NCBI RefSeq assembly: GCF_004358345.1
Contig: NZ_CP037952.1
Location: 186,001-250,000 of the forward strand
Origin: Parashewanella spongiae
GTDB lineage: Bacteria; Pseudomonadota; Gammaproteobacteria; Enterobacterales; Shewanellaceae
Direction of reading: 5' to 3'
DNA length: 64,000 nt
Made by a program: the position numbers and the translations under genes. This document shows positions 36,099 through 46,229 of the stretch, one piece after another. Below the pieces are notes generated by a model. The model had not been told where the DNA came from, ran no database searches, and saw nothing but the letters and a program-made list of their open reading frames with translations. Positions within the stretch are counted from its first letter, which is position 1, and every line of letters begins with the position of its first letter.

Positions 36099-37338
36099 CA
36101 GGGCGGGATTATGCTTTGATGAAATATTCACCAAACAAAATCTCAGCCCTAAATTTTGCATCCCAGCAGGCTCTCTGCATCTTGCCAGCAACACTGTCTT
36201 TTGAAGAGTGACTTTTAACTAAGTTCAAAATCTTTCTTCTGATTGTAGCCAAATTTTTTGCACCATCATCAGCATAAATTTTACAGGCATCCTCTTTAAA
36301 AGTGACATCGAGAACCCAATGCTGACTATTTTCAATTGCCCAATGCTTCCGTATATATTTAGCTATATCTTTCACATCACTGGCTAACGAAGTTATGTAG
36401 TAAGACGTTTCTTGACTTGATTTATTCTTCAGCTCTCGCATTCGAGTGACTTCAACAACGGCATGACTGCCTACAAATTTAGCTGTTTCGTCAAACCAAT
36501 TTGTAATTGGCAAAAGGCGATAATGTCTTTCATTAATTCGTCCGTGCTCACCGTCTAATTCTGTAAAGTGATTCTTTTTTAAAAGCTCTGGTGTATCTCT
36601 ATAGCACTTATGAAAATAAGCTTCAATTTCAGCAAGTAATTTACCTTGATTCTTTTTCACTTGAAGAACGTAATCACCTTTTCCCTCACGTATTAAGGCT
36701 GTAGTTTCTTTCTGGCAGTGCATGGCGTCAGCGGTAATAACTGCATTTTCAATGTCCATGTGTTTTAGCATGGATTGCATTACAGGGATTTCGTTCGTTT
36801 TAGTCGACGTTTCTTTTTGACGTATTATCAGTCCATTATCCACAACCATTGCCGTCATTAGTTGAAGCGCTGCTACGTTATCCCCGTGCTTAGAACCACA
36901 AGCCACTTTACCATCAAAGCTGATATGCTCTTTACCATCTCGTTCCCGTAATGTGTTGGAAAAGTTAATAAAGCAAGACATCATACTTTCGGCTTTAACA
37001 CCTCTAATTATTCTTCCAATTGAATGTCTTGTCGGGATACCGTTACTAAATGGACGGTATTGTCTTAACCAATCTAATTGAGCTTCCCCAAAAATGTTGA
37101 TGGCTTTCCACCCTGTCGCACCGCAAAGCACTGCGGCAATAGTAAGAAAAATAATATCCGCTAAATCATACTCTTTATTGGCTTCTACACGATGGTCTTC
37201 AATTTGCTCAATCTCTTTCATTACGTCCATAATCAGGCTCAAATCAGTATTCATTTGTCGATCTGATCATCGTTATAGAGGAAAGTTCAAAATTTCTTTA
37301 ATTATTTTTTTCAAGACCTAAAGCGCGATCCCGCCCTG
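36099..37338 (-). mobile_element. ISAs1-family insertion sequence, intact
   Basis: 1240 bp with inverted termini CAGGGCGGGAT / ATCCCGCCCTG and a 10-bp target duplication AAGCAAACCT at 36089-36098 and 37339-37348. It carries one transposase gene. The perfect duplication indicates recent insertion. Confidence 0.95.
36109..37254 (-). CDS. ISAs1-family DDE transposase
   Basis: 381 aa, full length. The N-terminal DUF4338-like/H-repeat domain (EIEQIEDHRVEANKEYDLADIIFLTIAAVLCGATGWKAI) is followed by the catalytic triad: Asp in SFDGK, Asp in TADAMHC and Glu in HWAIENSQHWVLDV. The frame is undamaged and ends 10 bp inside the left terminus of the IS. Probably still active. Confidence 0.95.
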   Translation of the reverse strand: MNTDLSLIMDVMKEIEQIEDHRVEANKEYDLADIIFLTIAAVLCGATGWKAINIFGEAQLDWLRQYRPFSNGIPTRHSIGRIIRGVKAESMMSCFINFSNTLRERDGKEHISFDGKVACGSKHGDNVAALQLMTAMVVDNGLIIRQKETSTKTNEIPVMQSMLKHMDIENAVITADAMHCQKETTALIREGKGDYVLQVKKNQGKLLAEIEAYFHKCYRDTPELLKKNHFTELDGEHGRINERHYRLLPITNWFDETAKFVGSHAVVEVTRMRELKNKSSQETSYYITSLASDVKDIAKYIRKHWAIENSQHWVLDVTFKEDACKIYADDGAKNLATIRRKILNLVKSHSSKDSVAGKMQRACWDAKFRAEILFGEYFIKA

Positions 37339-37985
37339 AAGCAAACCTACACACAAGAGCAACTGGACTGGATAACACAGCAATTAAGTGATGAAGGTCT
37401 GAAGCTAAATCAAAGTAAAACCCACTGTGTGGATATGGGAAAGCTGATGAATGAGTTTGATTTCCTCGGTTTTAACTTTCAACGGATCACAGGCCTCATC
37501 AAAGGCACCAGTTACATCAAGATACAGGCGTCTAAGAAGAGCCAAACAAAGCTGAAAAATAAAATCAGAGACATAGTGAAACACCGAACCTCAAATACAC
37601 TTGGCGTACTGATAAATAAGGTTAATCAAGTTCTGAGGGGATGGAAACACTATTTTGGTGGGATAGGTTATCCCAGAGGTGTATTTTTCAGAATAAATGG
37701 ATTTGTAGTAAACCGGTTCTATCGCTGGCATCGTCGCTTAAGTCAACGTCGAAGCAAGTATCTATCACGAGGTGCTTACGAAAAATTACGCCAAGCTGGT
37801 CTTGAGTATTTACCCACGACAAGATGATAAGCAAAGTGAAGGGGCTGAGAGAAGTGTAACAACAGAGCCGTGTGAGGGAAAACCTCATGCACGGAATCGA
37901 AGAGGGGCTGCTGGATAAGCGATAGCGAAGCCAGTAGCCTACTCTACTTGAACGCCAGCTTTGTATGGCAGTCGTAGGGAATATA

Positions 37986-38147
37986 AGTACCTGTCGATAA
38001 GTTCTTTGATAATTATTGTGTTCAGGTTTAGTGCTATACAAGACGCAATGTAGGGCGCATAGCCGTAGCTATTTAACCGAAGTTGCAACACAGTAGAGTG
38101 GTGAAACTAGGCACTAGAAAATCTTAAGAAACTTATGGTCAGGTACT
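37986..38147 (-). mobile_element. 162-bp MITE family 3, copy 1
   Basis: Ends AGTACCTG and CAGGTACT, flanked on both sides by TA (37984-37985 and 38148-38149), the Tc1/IS630 pattern. It is the same length as, and in inverted orientation to, 59820-59981. Confidence 0.88.
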
Positions 38148-38149
38148 TA

Positions 38150-38210
38150 GTATTTCGAACATGCGCCTTGTACTGAAAACCTTTATCTCTTGCTGAGTGA
38201 GAGATTAATT
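38150..38210 (+). repeat. Right-end fragment of the 294-bp-family MITE
   Basis: GCGCCTTGTACTGAAAACC to ATTAATTACTGTA corresponds to the right end of the intact MITE at 57364-57657. The final bases of the terminus are lost. It is the counterpart of the left part at 34200. Confidence 0.7.
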
Positions 38211-38291
38211 ACTGTATTTGACATTACTATCAATTGCTTATGAATACTTGGGTGTGAGGGTAATATTGTGACTAAGTTGATCCGCCGTTTA

Positions 38292-39437
38292 CTATTCTGA
38301 AACATCGACACTAAGCCATTTCTCATAGTTTCCACTGAAAACACTTTCATCGTACACCGTATCGTCTTCTTCGGTGGTTACAGGATGGTATAAGTTATCG
38401 AGTACATCTAATGATGGAGGGGAAACATCAGAGGACAGTGCTTGTTTAATAGCGCTTTCTGTAATGTTGTCCGCTTGTACATCAAGTTTTTTTGCTAATT
38501 CAATGCAGGTATAAGCAGCATAACGGCTGCAATTCGTGGTATCAAACAAACCTTGAAATCGTGTGCTCACCGATTTAATAACGCCATAAAAATTAAATCT
38601 GTCGGAATCAATAATAAGCATTGTTTCTGGCGTCACTATGCCTAAGACAGTATGAGCATTGGTTAAACAACCTCTTTCATTTACCCCAAGCGGAAATAAT
38701 ATGGTTTTATTAGGGTGCTTTTTTCTTAGCGCTTGAACTAGTGTAGGCATTCCTCGCTTAACTTCTGCTAAGGATTGTGTACAGCTTTTATCGACCAATA
38801 CGGCTGAGTTTGTTTGAAACTGATGTTTACTAAGTTGTGAAGCAATCATGTCATCGGCTTCACTTAATTGAGTCACATGATGACGAGTATGATCTGTGCT
38901 AGCAGTGATTTTGTTTTGCCACCAATTAATAAAAGAGCCAACATGAGGTTGTTCGGGACTAAAATGTGAAGAAAGTGATAGAGCGTCAAAACTGGTGTGT
39001 AGTGAAACACTATCGATTTCAGTAGATAACTCTTTGTTCGAACTTGAAGTTTGTTGCTCACTTATCGCGTATGATTTACTGGTTTTTACGCCTTCGATAG
39101 ACAGCGCAGGCTCTGAAATTATTTTATAATCGTCAAATGAAAATTGGTAATTTTGGTTATTTTTTTCATGCCAATTTTTGGCAAAATGAAAGGCCGCGAG
39201 CTGAACTCTGAAGGGTCTTTTTTTTTCACTGTAAATTTCAGTAAGTCGATGCTTACCATTTTCGTTTGTTACTTGATATTCAAAATTGCCTAGTACCTTA
39301 TTGGTACCTTCTTCTCGTTCATAACACCTAACGTAAGCTTTTGATAATTTACCTGCTTCTACGGTATTAATTTTCCCGTCAACATTGGTAATTTCATCAG
39401 GGTAAAAAACACTGTATTTGATTTGCTCGACAGACAT
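38292..39437 (-). CDS. Uncharacterised protein, possible CE-clan cysteine protease/acetyltransferase
   Basis: 381 aa, soluble. The C-terminal third carries the residue order of the CE clan (Ulp1/YopJ type): His262 in TNAHTVLGIV, Asp277/Asp279 in MLIIDSDR, Gln295 and Cys303 in QGLFDTTNCSRYAAYTCIE, the last resembling the Q-x-DC-x-A block. The Gln-Cys spacing (8) is slightly long and the Asp-Cys spacing short, so this is a suggestion only. The N-terminal half is Ser/Thr-rich (SEQQTSSSNKELSTEIDSVSL), as in secreted effectors. No signal peptide is visible. It stands beside transposable elements. Confidence 0.65.
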   Translation of the reverse strand: MSVEQIKYSVFYPDEITNVDGKINTVEAGKLSKAYVRCYEREEGTNKVLGNFEYQVTNENGKHRLTEIYSEKKRPFRVQLAAFHFAKNWHEKNNQNYQFSFDDYKIISEPALSIEGVKTSKSYAISEQQTSSSNKELSTEIDSVSLHTSFDALSLSSHFSPEQPHVGSFINWWQNKITASTDHTRHHVTQLSEADDMIASQLSKHQFQTNSAVLVDKSCTQSLAEVKRGMPTLVQALRKKHPNKTILFPLGVNERGCLTNAHTVLGIVTPETMLIIDSDRFNFYGVIKSVSTRFQGLFDTTNCSRYAAYTCIELAKKLDVQADNITESAIKQALSSDVSPPSLDVLDNLYHPVTTEEDDTVYDESVFSGNYEKWLSVDVSE

Positions 39438-39561
39438 GCTCAGGACCTACAATAATTTAATGCATATAATTTAATGAGTTAGGCGCACAATATAAGTAAG
39501 TATGGTTTATTAATCGAGCCGATTAGATTAAATTTTATTAAAGAGAGCAGGCGGTGGCATA

Positions 39562-39589
39562 AAAAAACCAGTCAAATGACTGGTTTTTT
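39562..39589. terminator. Bidirectional terminator after rho
   Basis: AAAAAACCAGTCA and TGACTGGTTTTTT form a perfect hairpin with A-run and T-run flanks. On the minus strand it follows the rho stop by about 20 bp. Confidence 0.9.
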
Positions 39590-39610
39590 GTGTGAATTGA
39601 GCACGCGTTA

Positions 39611-40876
39611 TTAGGATTTAGCGCGTTTCATGGCCGTAAAGAATTCATCATTGGTTTTGGTTAAAGCCAGCTTGTCGATTAAGAACTCCATTGCGCCTAC
39701 TTCATCCATTGGATTAAGGATCTTACGCAAAATCCACATCTTCTGAAGTTCGTCGGGTGTGGTTAACTTTTCTTCACGACGAGTACCTGAGCGATTAAAG
39801 TCAATCGCTGGGAAGACACGTCTTTCAGCTGCTTTGCGAGAAAGATGCAACTCTTGGTTACCGGTACCTTTAAATTCTTCGTAGATGACTTCATCCATTT
39901 TAGAACCAGTATCCACTAAGGCGGTCGCGATAATTGTTAAGCTGCCACCGAATTCGATGTTACGAGCGGCACCAAAGAAACGCTTTGGACGATGTAGAGC
40001 GTTAGCATCAACACCACCGGTAAGTACTTTACCCGATGAAGGGATCACAGTGTTGTAAGCGCGCGCTAAACGAGTGATAGAATCTAACAAAATGACAACG
40101 TCTTTTTTGTGTTCAACTAAACGCTTGGCTTTTTCAATGACCATTTCAGCCACTTGAACGTGACGGCTAGCAGGCTCATCAAAGGTTGAAGCAATCACTT
40201 CACCTTTAACCAAACGTTGCATTTCGGTCACTTCTTCAGGACGTTCGTCAATGAGCAATACCATCAACAATACATCGGGATTATTATGAGTGATCGACTG
40301 AGCTATATTCTGTAGTAGTAAGGTCTTACCCGCTTTTGGCGGTGCAACGATCAAACCACGCTGGCCTTTACCTATTGGCGAACACAAATCTAAAATTCGT
40401 GCGGTAATGTCTTCCGTTGAACCATTACCACGCTCCATGCGGATACGTTCATCAGCGTGAAGCGGTGTTAGGTTTTCAAATAAGATTTTGCTACGAGAAT
40501 TTTCTGGTTTGTCGAAATTAACTTCGTTGACTTTCAATAATGCAAAGTAACGCTCACCTTCTTTCGGAGGGCGTATCTTACCAAAAATGGTATCACCAGT
40601 ACGCATGTTAAAGCGGCGTATTTGGCTTGGCGATACATAGATGTCATCTGGACCTGCGAGATAGGAGCCGCCAGCACTTCGTAGGAAGCCGAAACCATCC
40701 TGGAGAATTTCTAATACACCACCGCCGAAGATGTCTTCGCCGCTTTTTGCGTGTGCTTTTAGAATGGCGAAAATGATGTCCTGCTTACGTGCACGGGCCA
40801 TATTTTCTAGTTTCATACTTTCAGCTAGTTCGACTAGCTTGGATATGGGGGTCTCTTTAAGTTCTGATAAATTCAT
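39611..40876 (-). CDS. rho: Transcription termination factor Rho
   Basis: 421 aa hexameric RNA-dependent ATPase. N-terminal RNA-binding cold-shock-like domain ([48 protein letters not shown]), Walker A PPKAGKT, Walker [18 protein letters not shown], and Q-loop and R-loop regions are all present. Length is standard. Unusually, no purine-rich ribosome site precedes the ATG (AAGACCCCCAAC instead). It lies downstream of trxA on the same strand, the normal enteric order. Confidence 0.98.
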   Translation of the reverse strand: MNLSELKETPISKLVELAESMKLENMARARKQDIIFAILKAHAKSGEDIFGGGVLEILQDGFGFLRSAGGSYLAGPDDIYVSPSQIRRFNMRTGDTIFGKIRPPKEGERYFALLKVNEVNFDKPENSRSKILFENLTPLHADERIRMERGNGSTEDITARILDLCSPIGKGQRGLIVAPPKAGKTLLLQNIAQSITHNNPDVLLMVLLIDERPEEVTEMQRLVKGEVIASTFDEPASRHVQVAEMVIEKAKRLVEHKKDVVILLDSITRLARAYNTVIPSSGKVLTGGVDANALHRPKRFFGAARNIEFGGSLTIIATALVDTGSKMDEVIYEEFKGTGNQELHLSRKAAERRVFPAIDFNRSGTRREEKLTTPDELQKMWILRKILNPMDEVGAMEFLIDKLALTKTNDEFFTAMKRAKS

Positions 40877-41100
40877 GTTGGGGGTCTTGTTTTGCGTGAC
40901 AAAATCTACTGATGTTATGACAGTAATGTTTTGTTATCCAGGATTATGGTTCAGTGAGTGAGAATTGAATATTTCGATGTTATTTGTATAACAAACTAGC
41001 ACTAAGTAAGGAGTTCGTCCAGAAATTTAGAAAAACTTGACACAATTAATCGATATTTGTGCCAAGTTTCATGTTTTTTGTGTTGATTTCGAGGCTGAAC

Positions 41101-41427
41101 TTACAGTTGAGCGTCGACAAATTCTTTTAATTGAGTTTTAGACAATGCGCCAACTTTAGTTGCTGCAAGTTCACCATTCTTGAAAATAAGCAATGTAGGA
41201 ATGCCACGTACGCCATATTTAGCAGGAGATTGGTTATTTTGATCAACATTTAACTTGGTTACCGTTAGTTTACCGGCGTATTCTTCAGCGATATCGTCAA
41301 GAATTGGAGCAATCATTTTACAAGGACCACACCACTCTGCCCAGAAGTCTACTAATACAAGACCTTCAGCTTTTAATACGTCGTTTTCAAAGCTGTCGTC
41401 GCTTAGGTAAATAATTTTATCACTCAT
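41101..41427 (-). CDS. trxA: Thioredoxin 1
   Basis: 108 aa with the redox centre WAEWCGPCK and the cis-proline segment RGIPTLLIF. It reduces disulfides in the cytoplasm. I chose ATG at 41427, since homologues begin MSDKII and GGAGAAC precedes it, over the longer ORF from 41451. It is upstream of rho and divergent from rhlB, a conserved arrangement. Confidence 0.97.
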   Translation of the reverse strand: MSDKIIYLSDDSFENDVLKAEGLVLVDFWAEWCGPCKMIAPILDDIAEEYAGKLTVTKLNVDQNNQSPAKYGVRGIPTLLIFKNGELAATKVGALSKTQLKEFVDAQL

Positions 41428-41743
41428 GAAGTTCTCCAGTTCGGTTGCCATTGCTGGTTTGTTAACGGCTTAACCTGTATATTGGGATACGTACTTGTAC
41501 TTTCAAGTCCGAATACTGCTAAATGTCAGCTTTTTATGCCTTGTAATGCAATGCTGCCATTTTAACGTAAATAATAAATACGTAGCAGCTAAAAGCATCG
41601 AAAGTGAGAACTAAGAATCAAGTGCTCAGCTCCGGATTTTTTAACAGACCTTTTTTTTATTGTTGTTATTACAAACGGTCAAGTATTTTTATCAATTCTT
41701 TCAGAATTGATATTGTTGCAACCCTAACTGGTATGCCTACGCT
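41428..41743. other. Divergent promoter region between trxA and rhlB
   Basis: 316 bp of AT-rich sequence. No repeat, operator or RNA gene stands out beyond expected divergent promoters. Confidence 0.4.
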
Positions 41744-43057
41744 ATGAGCGATACACATTTATCAAGTCAAAAATTTGCTGATCTAGCTTTGGATCTTAAA
41801 GTAAAATCAGCCTTAAGTGAAAATGGATTCGAGTTTTGTACTCCAATTCAAGCTTTATCTTTACCTGTACTTCTTCAGACGAAAGACATTGCTGGTCAAG
41901 CACAGACCGGCACGGGTAAAACCATGGCCTTTTTGGTCGCTACTTTTAATCACTTGTTGACGACTCCAGCTCCAGAATCGCGTCAATTAAATCAGCCCCG
42001 TGCGATCATCATGGCGCCGACTCGTGAACTTGCGATTCAAATCGCCAAAGACGCCAAGCTGCTTTCAGACCACACAAAACTTAAAGTTGGGATTGTGTTC
42101 GGTGGTGAAAGCTACGATGTGCAGATGAAAGTGCTTGAAAAAGGCGTGGATATTCTTATTGGTACCACTGGGCGAATTATCGATTACGTTCGCCAAGGTG
42201 TGATCAGCTTAAGCGCGATCCAAGCGGTTGTGCTAGATGAAGCTGATCGTATGTTCGACTTAGGCTTTATAAAAGACATCCGTTTCTTATTTCGCAGAAT
42301 GCCAGACTCAAAACAACGTTTAAATATGTTGTTTTCAGCGACATTGTCAATGAAAGTGCAAGAATTGGCTTACGATCATATGAATGATCCCGTTAAAGTC
42401 GAAATTGCTCCTGAAGAAAAAACCTCAAAAAACATCAAAGAAGAGTTATTTTATCCATCCGCAGAAGATAAAATTCCATTGCTCATGAGTTTGATTGAGG
42501 AAGATTGGCCAGAAAAAGCCATCGTGTTTGCGAACACTAAACACATCTGTGAAAAACTTTGGTCATGGCTTGAAGGCGATAAACACCGAGTGGGGCTACT
42601 TACCGGTGATGTGCCGCAAAAGAAGCGTTTACGCATTTTAGAGCAATTTACCAGTGGCAAAATTGATATTTTAGTGGCAACGGATGTGGCGGCGCGCGGG
42701 TTACACATTGCGGATGTATCGCACGTGTATAACTTTGATTTGCCCGATGACTGTGAAGATTATGTTCACCGTATCGGACGTACAGGTCGTGCCGGTCAAA
42801 AGGGGATTTCAGTGAGCTTTGCTTGTGAAGAATATGCTCTGAACCTGCCTGCGATTGAAGACTACATTCAGCATTCTATCCCAGTGACAGGCTATGCCCG
42901 TGATGCGTTATTGGATGATTTAGCTAAACCTGCTGCCATCCACCGTAAGCACGTACCGAGAACAACTCGAGAACGCAACTCAGGCTCTCGTCCTGGCGGC
43001 GCTCCACGAGGAAAAAGCCGCCCGCAGCGTCATGATCGGACTCGCAGACATTCATAA
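41744..43057 (+). CDS. rhlB: DEAD-box RNA helicase RhlB
   Basis: 437 aa. The motifs are in order: AQTGTGKT (Walker A), [21 protein letters not shown] (motif II), [12 protein letters not shown] and [11 protein letters not shown] basic, Ser/Arg-rich tail ([29 protein letters not shown]) follows. RhlB unwinds RNA for the RNase E degradosome. The gene is divergent from trxA-rho and directly abuts gppA, as in other gammaproteobacteria. Confidence 0.97.
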   Translation: MSDTHLSSQKFADLALDLKVKSALSENGFEFCTPIQALSLPVLLQTKDIAGQAQTGTGKTMAFLVATFNHLLTTPAPESRQLNQPRAIIMAPTRELAIQIAKDAKLLSDHTKLKVGIVFGGESYDVQMKVLEKGVDILIGTTGRIIDYVRQGVISLSAIQAVVLDEADRMFDLGFIKDIRFLFRRMPDSKQRLNMLFSATLSMKVQELAYDHMNDPVKVEIAPEEKTSKNIKEELFYPSAEDKIPLLMSLIEEDWPEKAIVFANTKHICEKLWSWLEGDKHRVGLLTGDVPQKKRLRILEQFTSGKIDILVATDVAARGLHIADVSHVYNFDLPDDCEDYVHRIGRTGRAGQKGISVSFACEEYALNLPAIEDYIQHSIPVTGYARDALLDDLAKPAAIHRKHVPRTTRERNSGSRPGGAPRGKSRPQRHDRTRRHS

Positions 43058-43984
43058 ATGACTTCTCGATTTGCTGCTGCCATAACGCTTGGCTCTAATA
43101 GCTTTAATATGCTGGTTGCCCAGTTTGAATGTGGCCAGCCTAATGTTGTGGCAAAATACAAACGCAAAGTACGACTCGCCAACGGCATTAAAGCCGATGG
43201 TGAGTTAACACCAGAAGCTATGATTCGGGGGCTGGATTGTTTGGCCATGTTTGCTCAAAAGCTCAAACAGCATCAAATCCCGTCTGAACGAACTAAGATC
43301 ATTGCGACAGCGACCTTAAGAAATGTTAGCAACGCTGACGATTTCAATGGGCAGGCGTTGGCTATCTTGGGACAACGTATTGAAATAATTTCTGGCGATC
43401 AAGAAGCCGAGCTTATTTATCAAGGGATGTTTCATACCACAGAAGGCGAATTTCGCCGTTTGGTTATCGACATTGGTGGTGGCAGTACCGAGTTCATTAT
43501 CGGTGACGGTGACAAACTTTTGTATAAAACGAGCCTTCCGATAGGTTGTGTCAGTTATCAGCAGCCGTATTTTTCTCAATTCCCCTACCAAAAAGCGGAT
43601 TTTGATAACGTGGTCACTCAAGTTCAACGTGTCTTATCACCTCATTTAGAGATGCTTAAATCCTATGGATGTTCTCGTGCCGTAGGCGCATCTGGAAGTG
43701 TTCAAACTTTGGTGGAATTGTTGAGATACCGTGGCTTTGACGAGGTCATAACATTAGCGTTCCTCAAGCAAATTAGAACTGAAATACTGCAACAAACATG
43801 TTCAACCTTAAGTAATATTGAAGGCTTAACACCTGAGCGAGCACCAACATTAGCGACGGGCGTCGCGATTATGTTGGCGCTGTTTGAGTTACTCGAAATC
43901 ACTTCGATTAACCTGTCGGGCGGGGCGTTACGTGAAGGCGTACTTCATCAATTAGCCCAAACTTTACAAGGTTCAGTTAAGTAA
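43058..43984 (+). CDS. gppA: Ppx/GppA-family phosphatase
   Basis: 308 aa. Actin-like ATPase fold with AAITLGSNSFNMLVAQ (phosphate 1 loop), ATATLRNVSN and VIDIGGGSTEFI (phosphate 2). Family members hydrolyse pppGpp or polyphosphate. It lacks the C-terminal HD-like domain of E. coli GppA (about 494 aa), as is common in Shewanella-type short GppA. Translation starts directly after the rhlB stop, so it is coupled. The 3' end overlaps the convergent thioredoxin-like gene by 12 bp. Confidence 0.93.
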   Translation: MTSRFAAAITLGSNSFNMLVAQFECGQPNVVAKYKRKVRLANGIKADGELTPEAMIRGLDCLAMFAQKLKQHQIPSERTKIIATATLRNVSNADDFNGQALAILGQRIEIISGDQEAELIYQGMFHTTEGEFRRLVIDIGGGSTEFIIGDGDKLLYKTSLPIGCVSYQQPYFSQFPYQKADFDNVVTQVQRVLSPHLEMLKSYGCSRAVGASGSVQTLVELLRYRGFDEVITLAFLKQIRTEILQQTCSTLSNIEGLTPERAPTLATGVAIMLALFELLEITSINLSGGALREGVLHQLAQTLQGSVK

Positions 43985-44371
43985 CTTCACTAAGTCTTCT
44001 TCTAGTGTTAACTCAGGTCGTTCGATGATACGACCAATTTCACTATCTTGTTGCTTAACGATATAAGTTGGTAAACGGCTAAATTCGTATTGAGCGGCCA
44101 GTCCTTGTACATCGACTTTTTGTTTATCTACGCCAAAATATTTCACTTGAATGTTTGCATTGCCAATGGCATTTATGATGGCGTTGAAGCGTGGAATATC
44201 ACGATGGCAATCTGGACACCATGTGCCAATAATGACAACGATTTCTGTGGGCGTTTGAATTTGCTTAAGCGGCTCAATCACTGATAAGTTGACTTGATAG
44301 TTGCCGTCAAAGTCTGGAAATTTGGCTAATTCAGCGAGTAACTCAGTAAGGTTTAAAGCACCTGTTAACAT
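43973..44371 (-). CDS. Thioredoxin-family protein with CPDC motif
   Basis: 132 aa. The redox motif is GTWCPDCHRDIPRF, with a cis-Pro segment SRLPTYIV further on. No signal peptide, so probably cytoplasmic. The CPDC centre differs from the CGPC of TrxA. Similar small proteins occur in Shewanella. The gene converges on gppA and overlaps it by 12 bp. Specific partner unknown. Confidence 0.85.
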   Translation of the reverse strand: MLTGALNLTELLAELAKFPDFDGNYQVNLSVIEPLKQIQTPTEIVVIIGTWCPDCHRDIPRFNAIINAIGNANIQVKYFGVDKQKVDVQGLAAQYEFSRLPTYIVKQQDSEIGRIIERPELTLEEDLVKLLN

Positions 44372-44496
44372 GGTATTAAGGATCCAATCGAAAAGTTATG
44401 CTGCATTTTGAAGTAGGCTCGATATATACTCAAGCTTAGATTGAAAAGTGAACGACTTATCTGTGATTGGTATAATGTATCGCCAAGGAGTGCTGA

Positions 44497-45753
44497 GTGA
44501 AAATTGATGTGCCAGAGAACGCCACTAAGTGGCTTATCGACCAAGGGTGGAATGCAGAGCTTGCCTCTGTGTTGACTGCAGTTGCCATATTAACATTATC
44601 CGTTGTCTTTGTTTGGTTAATATATTTGCTTGCGAAACGGGTGCTTGTCAAAATGATCCATGCGCTGATCAAGCGCACGCGAGCCACTTGGGACGATGTG
44701 CTTATTCAATACAAAGTATTTGATAAATTGATCGTGATACTTCCTGTGTTGGTGTTGTCAGAGTTGATGTCTTATGTACTTTCAGAATACCCTTTGTTTG
44801 CTGCTGTGGCGCAACGTGGCCTGTATCTGATCAGTGTTATCCTTATTATTCGTTCGATTTATGCGGCTATGGATGCCGGTAATGCAATTGCTGATAGCCA
44901 TCATTTAACCCGTCGTTTGCCAGTTAAAAGTTTTGTACAGCTCATTAAATTGTTTTTGTTCTTTGTCGGCATGATTTTAGCTGTAGCAGTGATTACTAAA
45001 GAGTCACCATTCTTCTTTCTCAGTGGCTTAGGTGTTGCGACGGGTTTAGTGATGTTGGTGTTCAGAGACACCATTTTGGGCTTTGTTGCTGGCATCCAAC
45101 TTGCCGCAAACCGAATGGTAAGCTCTGGTGATTGGATCCAAATGGATAAATACGGCGCTGACGGAGCAGTAGTCGAAGTATCACTTACAACGGTAAAAGT
45201 TCAAAACTGGGACAACACCATTACCATGATCCCTGCTTATGCCCTCGTTTCAGACGCATTTCGCAATTGGCAAGGGATGTCAGAATCTGGTGGTCGACGG
45301 ATAAAACGCGCTATTAATATCGAGATCAGTAGCGTGCGCTTTTTGACAGAACAAGACAAAGCAAAATTATTGAGTGTTAATCATCTCAAACAATACTTAC
45401 CTAAGATTGAAGCCGAAATTAGTGAAATCAATGCACACACTAGCGATATTGATAACTTGGTGAATGGCCGTCGACTCACCAATTTAGGTACTCTTCGCGC
45501 CTATTTACGCGAGTATTTAGCCGATCATCAAAATGTTCACAAAGGGATGACCTTATTGGTGAGGCAATTGGCTCCGACTCAGACAGGGATACCGATTGAG
45601 TTGTATATTTTTACTAACGATACCCGTTGGGCGGTTTATGAAGATATTCAAGCCGATATTTTTGATCATATTTTTGCTATTCTGCCTGAATTTGACTTAA
45701 GAGCTTACCAAGCGCCATCAGGCGCAGATGTAAGACAGGTAGGTAAAATATAA
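44497..45753 (+). CDS. MscS-family mechanosensitive channel, YbdG-like
   Basis: 418 aa, the length of E. coli YbdG (miniconductance channel). Five membrane segments lie in the N-terminal ~190 residues, then the MscS pore helix region [36 protein letters not shown] and the soluble beta domain ([31 protein letters not shown]). GTG start, with AAGGAG seven bases before. Its stop overlaps the coaD start by one base (TAATG), suggesting one transcript. It should relieve hypo-osmotic pressure. Confidence 0.92.
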   Translation: MKIDVPENATKWLIDQGWNAELASVLTAVAILTLSVVFVWLIYLLAKRVLVKMIHALIKRTRATWDDVLIQYKVFDKLIVILPVLVLSELMSYVLSEYPLFAAVAQRGLYLISVILIIRSIYAAMDAGNAIADSHHLTRRLPVKSFVQLIKLFLFFVGMILAVAVITKESPFFFLSGLGVATGLVMLVFRDTILGFVAGIQLAANRMVSSGDWIQMDKYGADGAVVEVSLTTVKVQNWDNTITMIPAYALVSDAFRNWQGMSESGGRRIKRAINIEISSVRFLTEQDKAKLLSVNHLKQYLPKIEAEISEINAHTSDIDNLVNGRRLTNLGTLRAYLREYLADHQNVHKGMTLLVRQLAPTQTGIPIELYIFTNDTRWAVYEDIQADIFDHIFAILPEFDLRAYQAPSGADVRQVGKI

Positions 45754-46229
45754 TGAATAGAATAGCAATTTACCCAGGTACGTTTGATCCTATCACTAAC
45801 GGACATATGGACTTAATAAAGCGTGGTGCAAGCTTGTTTGATAAAGTGATCATTGGAGTTGCTAACAGTAGTGCTAAAAATCCAATGTTTGATCTTGAAG
45901 AACGCATTTCGTTAGTAAAAGAAGCTACAAAATCATTGTCCAGTCTAGAAGTGGTTGGTTTTTCCGGTTTGTTAGTGGATTTTGCTGACGAGTATCAGGC
46001 CACAGCATTACTGCGTGGTGTGAGAACGACGACAGATTTTGAGTATGAAATGGCATTGGCTAATATGAATCGAGCTTTAAGTAAAGAGTTTGAAACCGTA
46101 CTACTGATGCCTAAAGCTGAGTTTGGGCATATATCCTCAACGTTGGTGAAGGATATTGCTCGCCATGGTGGCGATATCAGTCAATTTGTTCCGAAGGAAG
46201 TGAGTAAAGCTATACAGGCGTTCAGTTAA
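45753..46229 (+). CDS. coaD: Phosphopantetheine adenylyltransferase
   Basis: 158 aa. The nucleotidyl-transferase motifs [10 protein letters not shown] and [10 protein letters not shown] are present. It transfers AMP to 4'-phosphopantetheine, the penultimate step of coenzyme A synthesis. Length is standard. It is coupled to the upstream channel gene and converges with the 2OG-oxygenase-like gene, overlapping it by 8 bp. Confidence 0.97.
   Translation: MNRIAIYPGTFDPITNGHMDLIKRGASLFDKVIIGVANSSAKNPMFDLEERISLVKEATKSLSSLEVVGFSGLLVDFADEYQATALLRGVRTTTDFEYEMALANMNRALSKEFETVLLMPKAEFGHISSTLVKDIARHGGDISQFVPKEVSKAIQAFS

Larger units (their letters stand above)
35297..37827 (+). pseudogene. ltrA: Group II intron reverse transcriptase/maturase, interrupted
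   Basis: Codons 1-267 run from 35297 to the insertion at 36099, and the rest resumes after 37348. The joined sequence matches the intact copy at 52094. The catalytic YADDF box lies just before the break, so the RT domain is split from the thumb and maturase domains. The frame truncates inside the IS at 36211. No function is expected unless the IS excises. Confidence 0.9.
34687..37947 (+). mobile_element. Group II intron, copy 1, disrupted by an ISAs1-family IS
   Basis: Begins GAGCGCCACG directly after the MITE terminus and ends CTACTCTAC. Without the IS and its duplication it is 2011 bp, exactly the length of copy 2, with only a handful of substitutions. Domain V (37864-37897, AGCCGTG...GAAA tetraloop) and domain VI are visible. 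The intron-encoded protein lacks an endonuclease domain and is about 426 aa, as in bacterial class C introns, though the class is not proved here. Confidence 0.88.
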
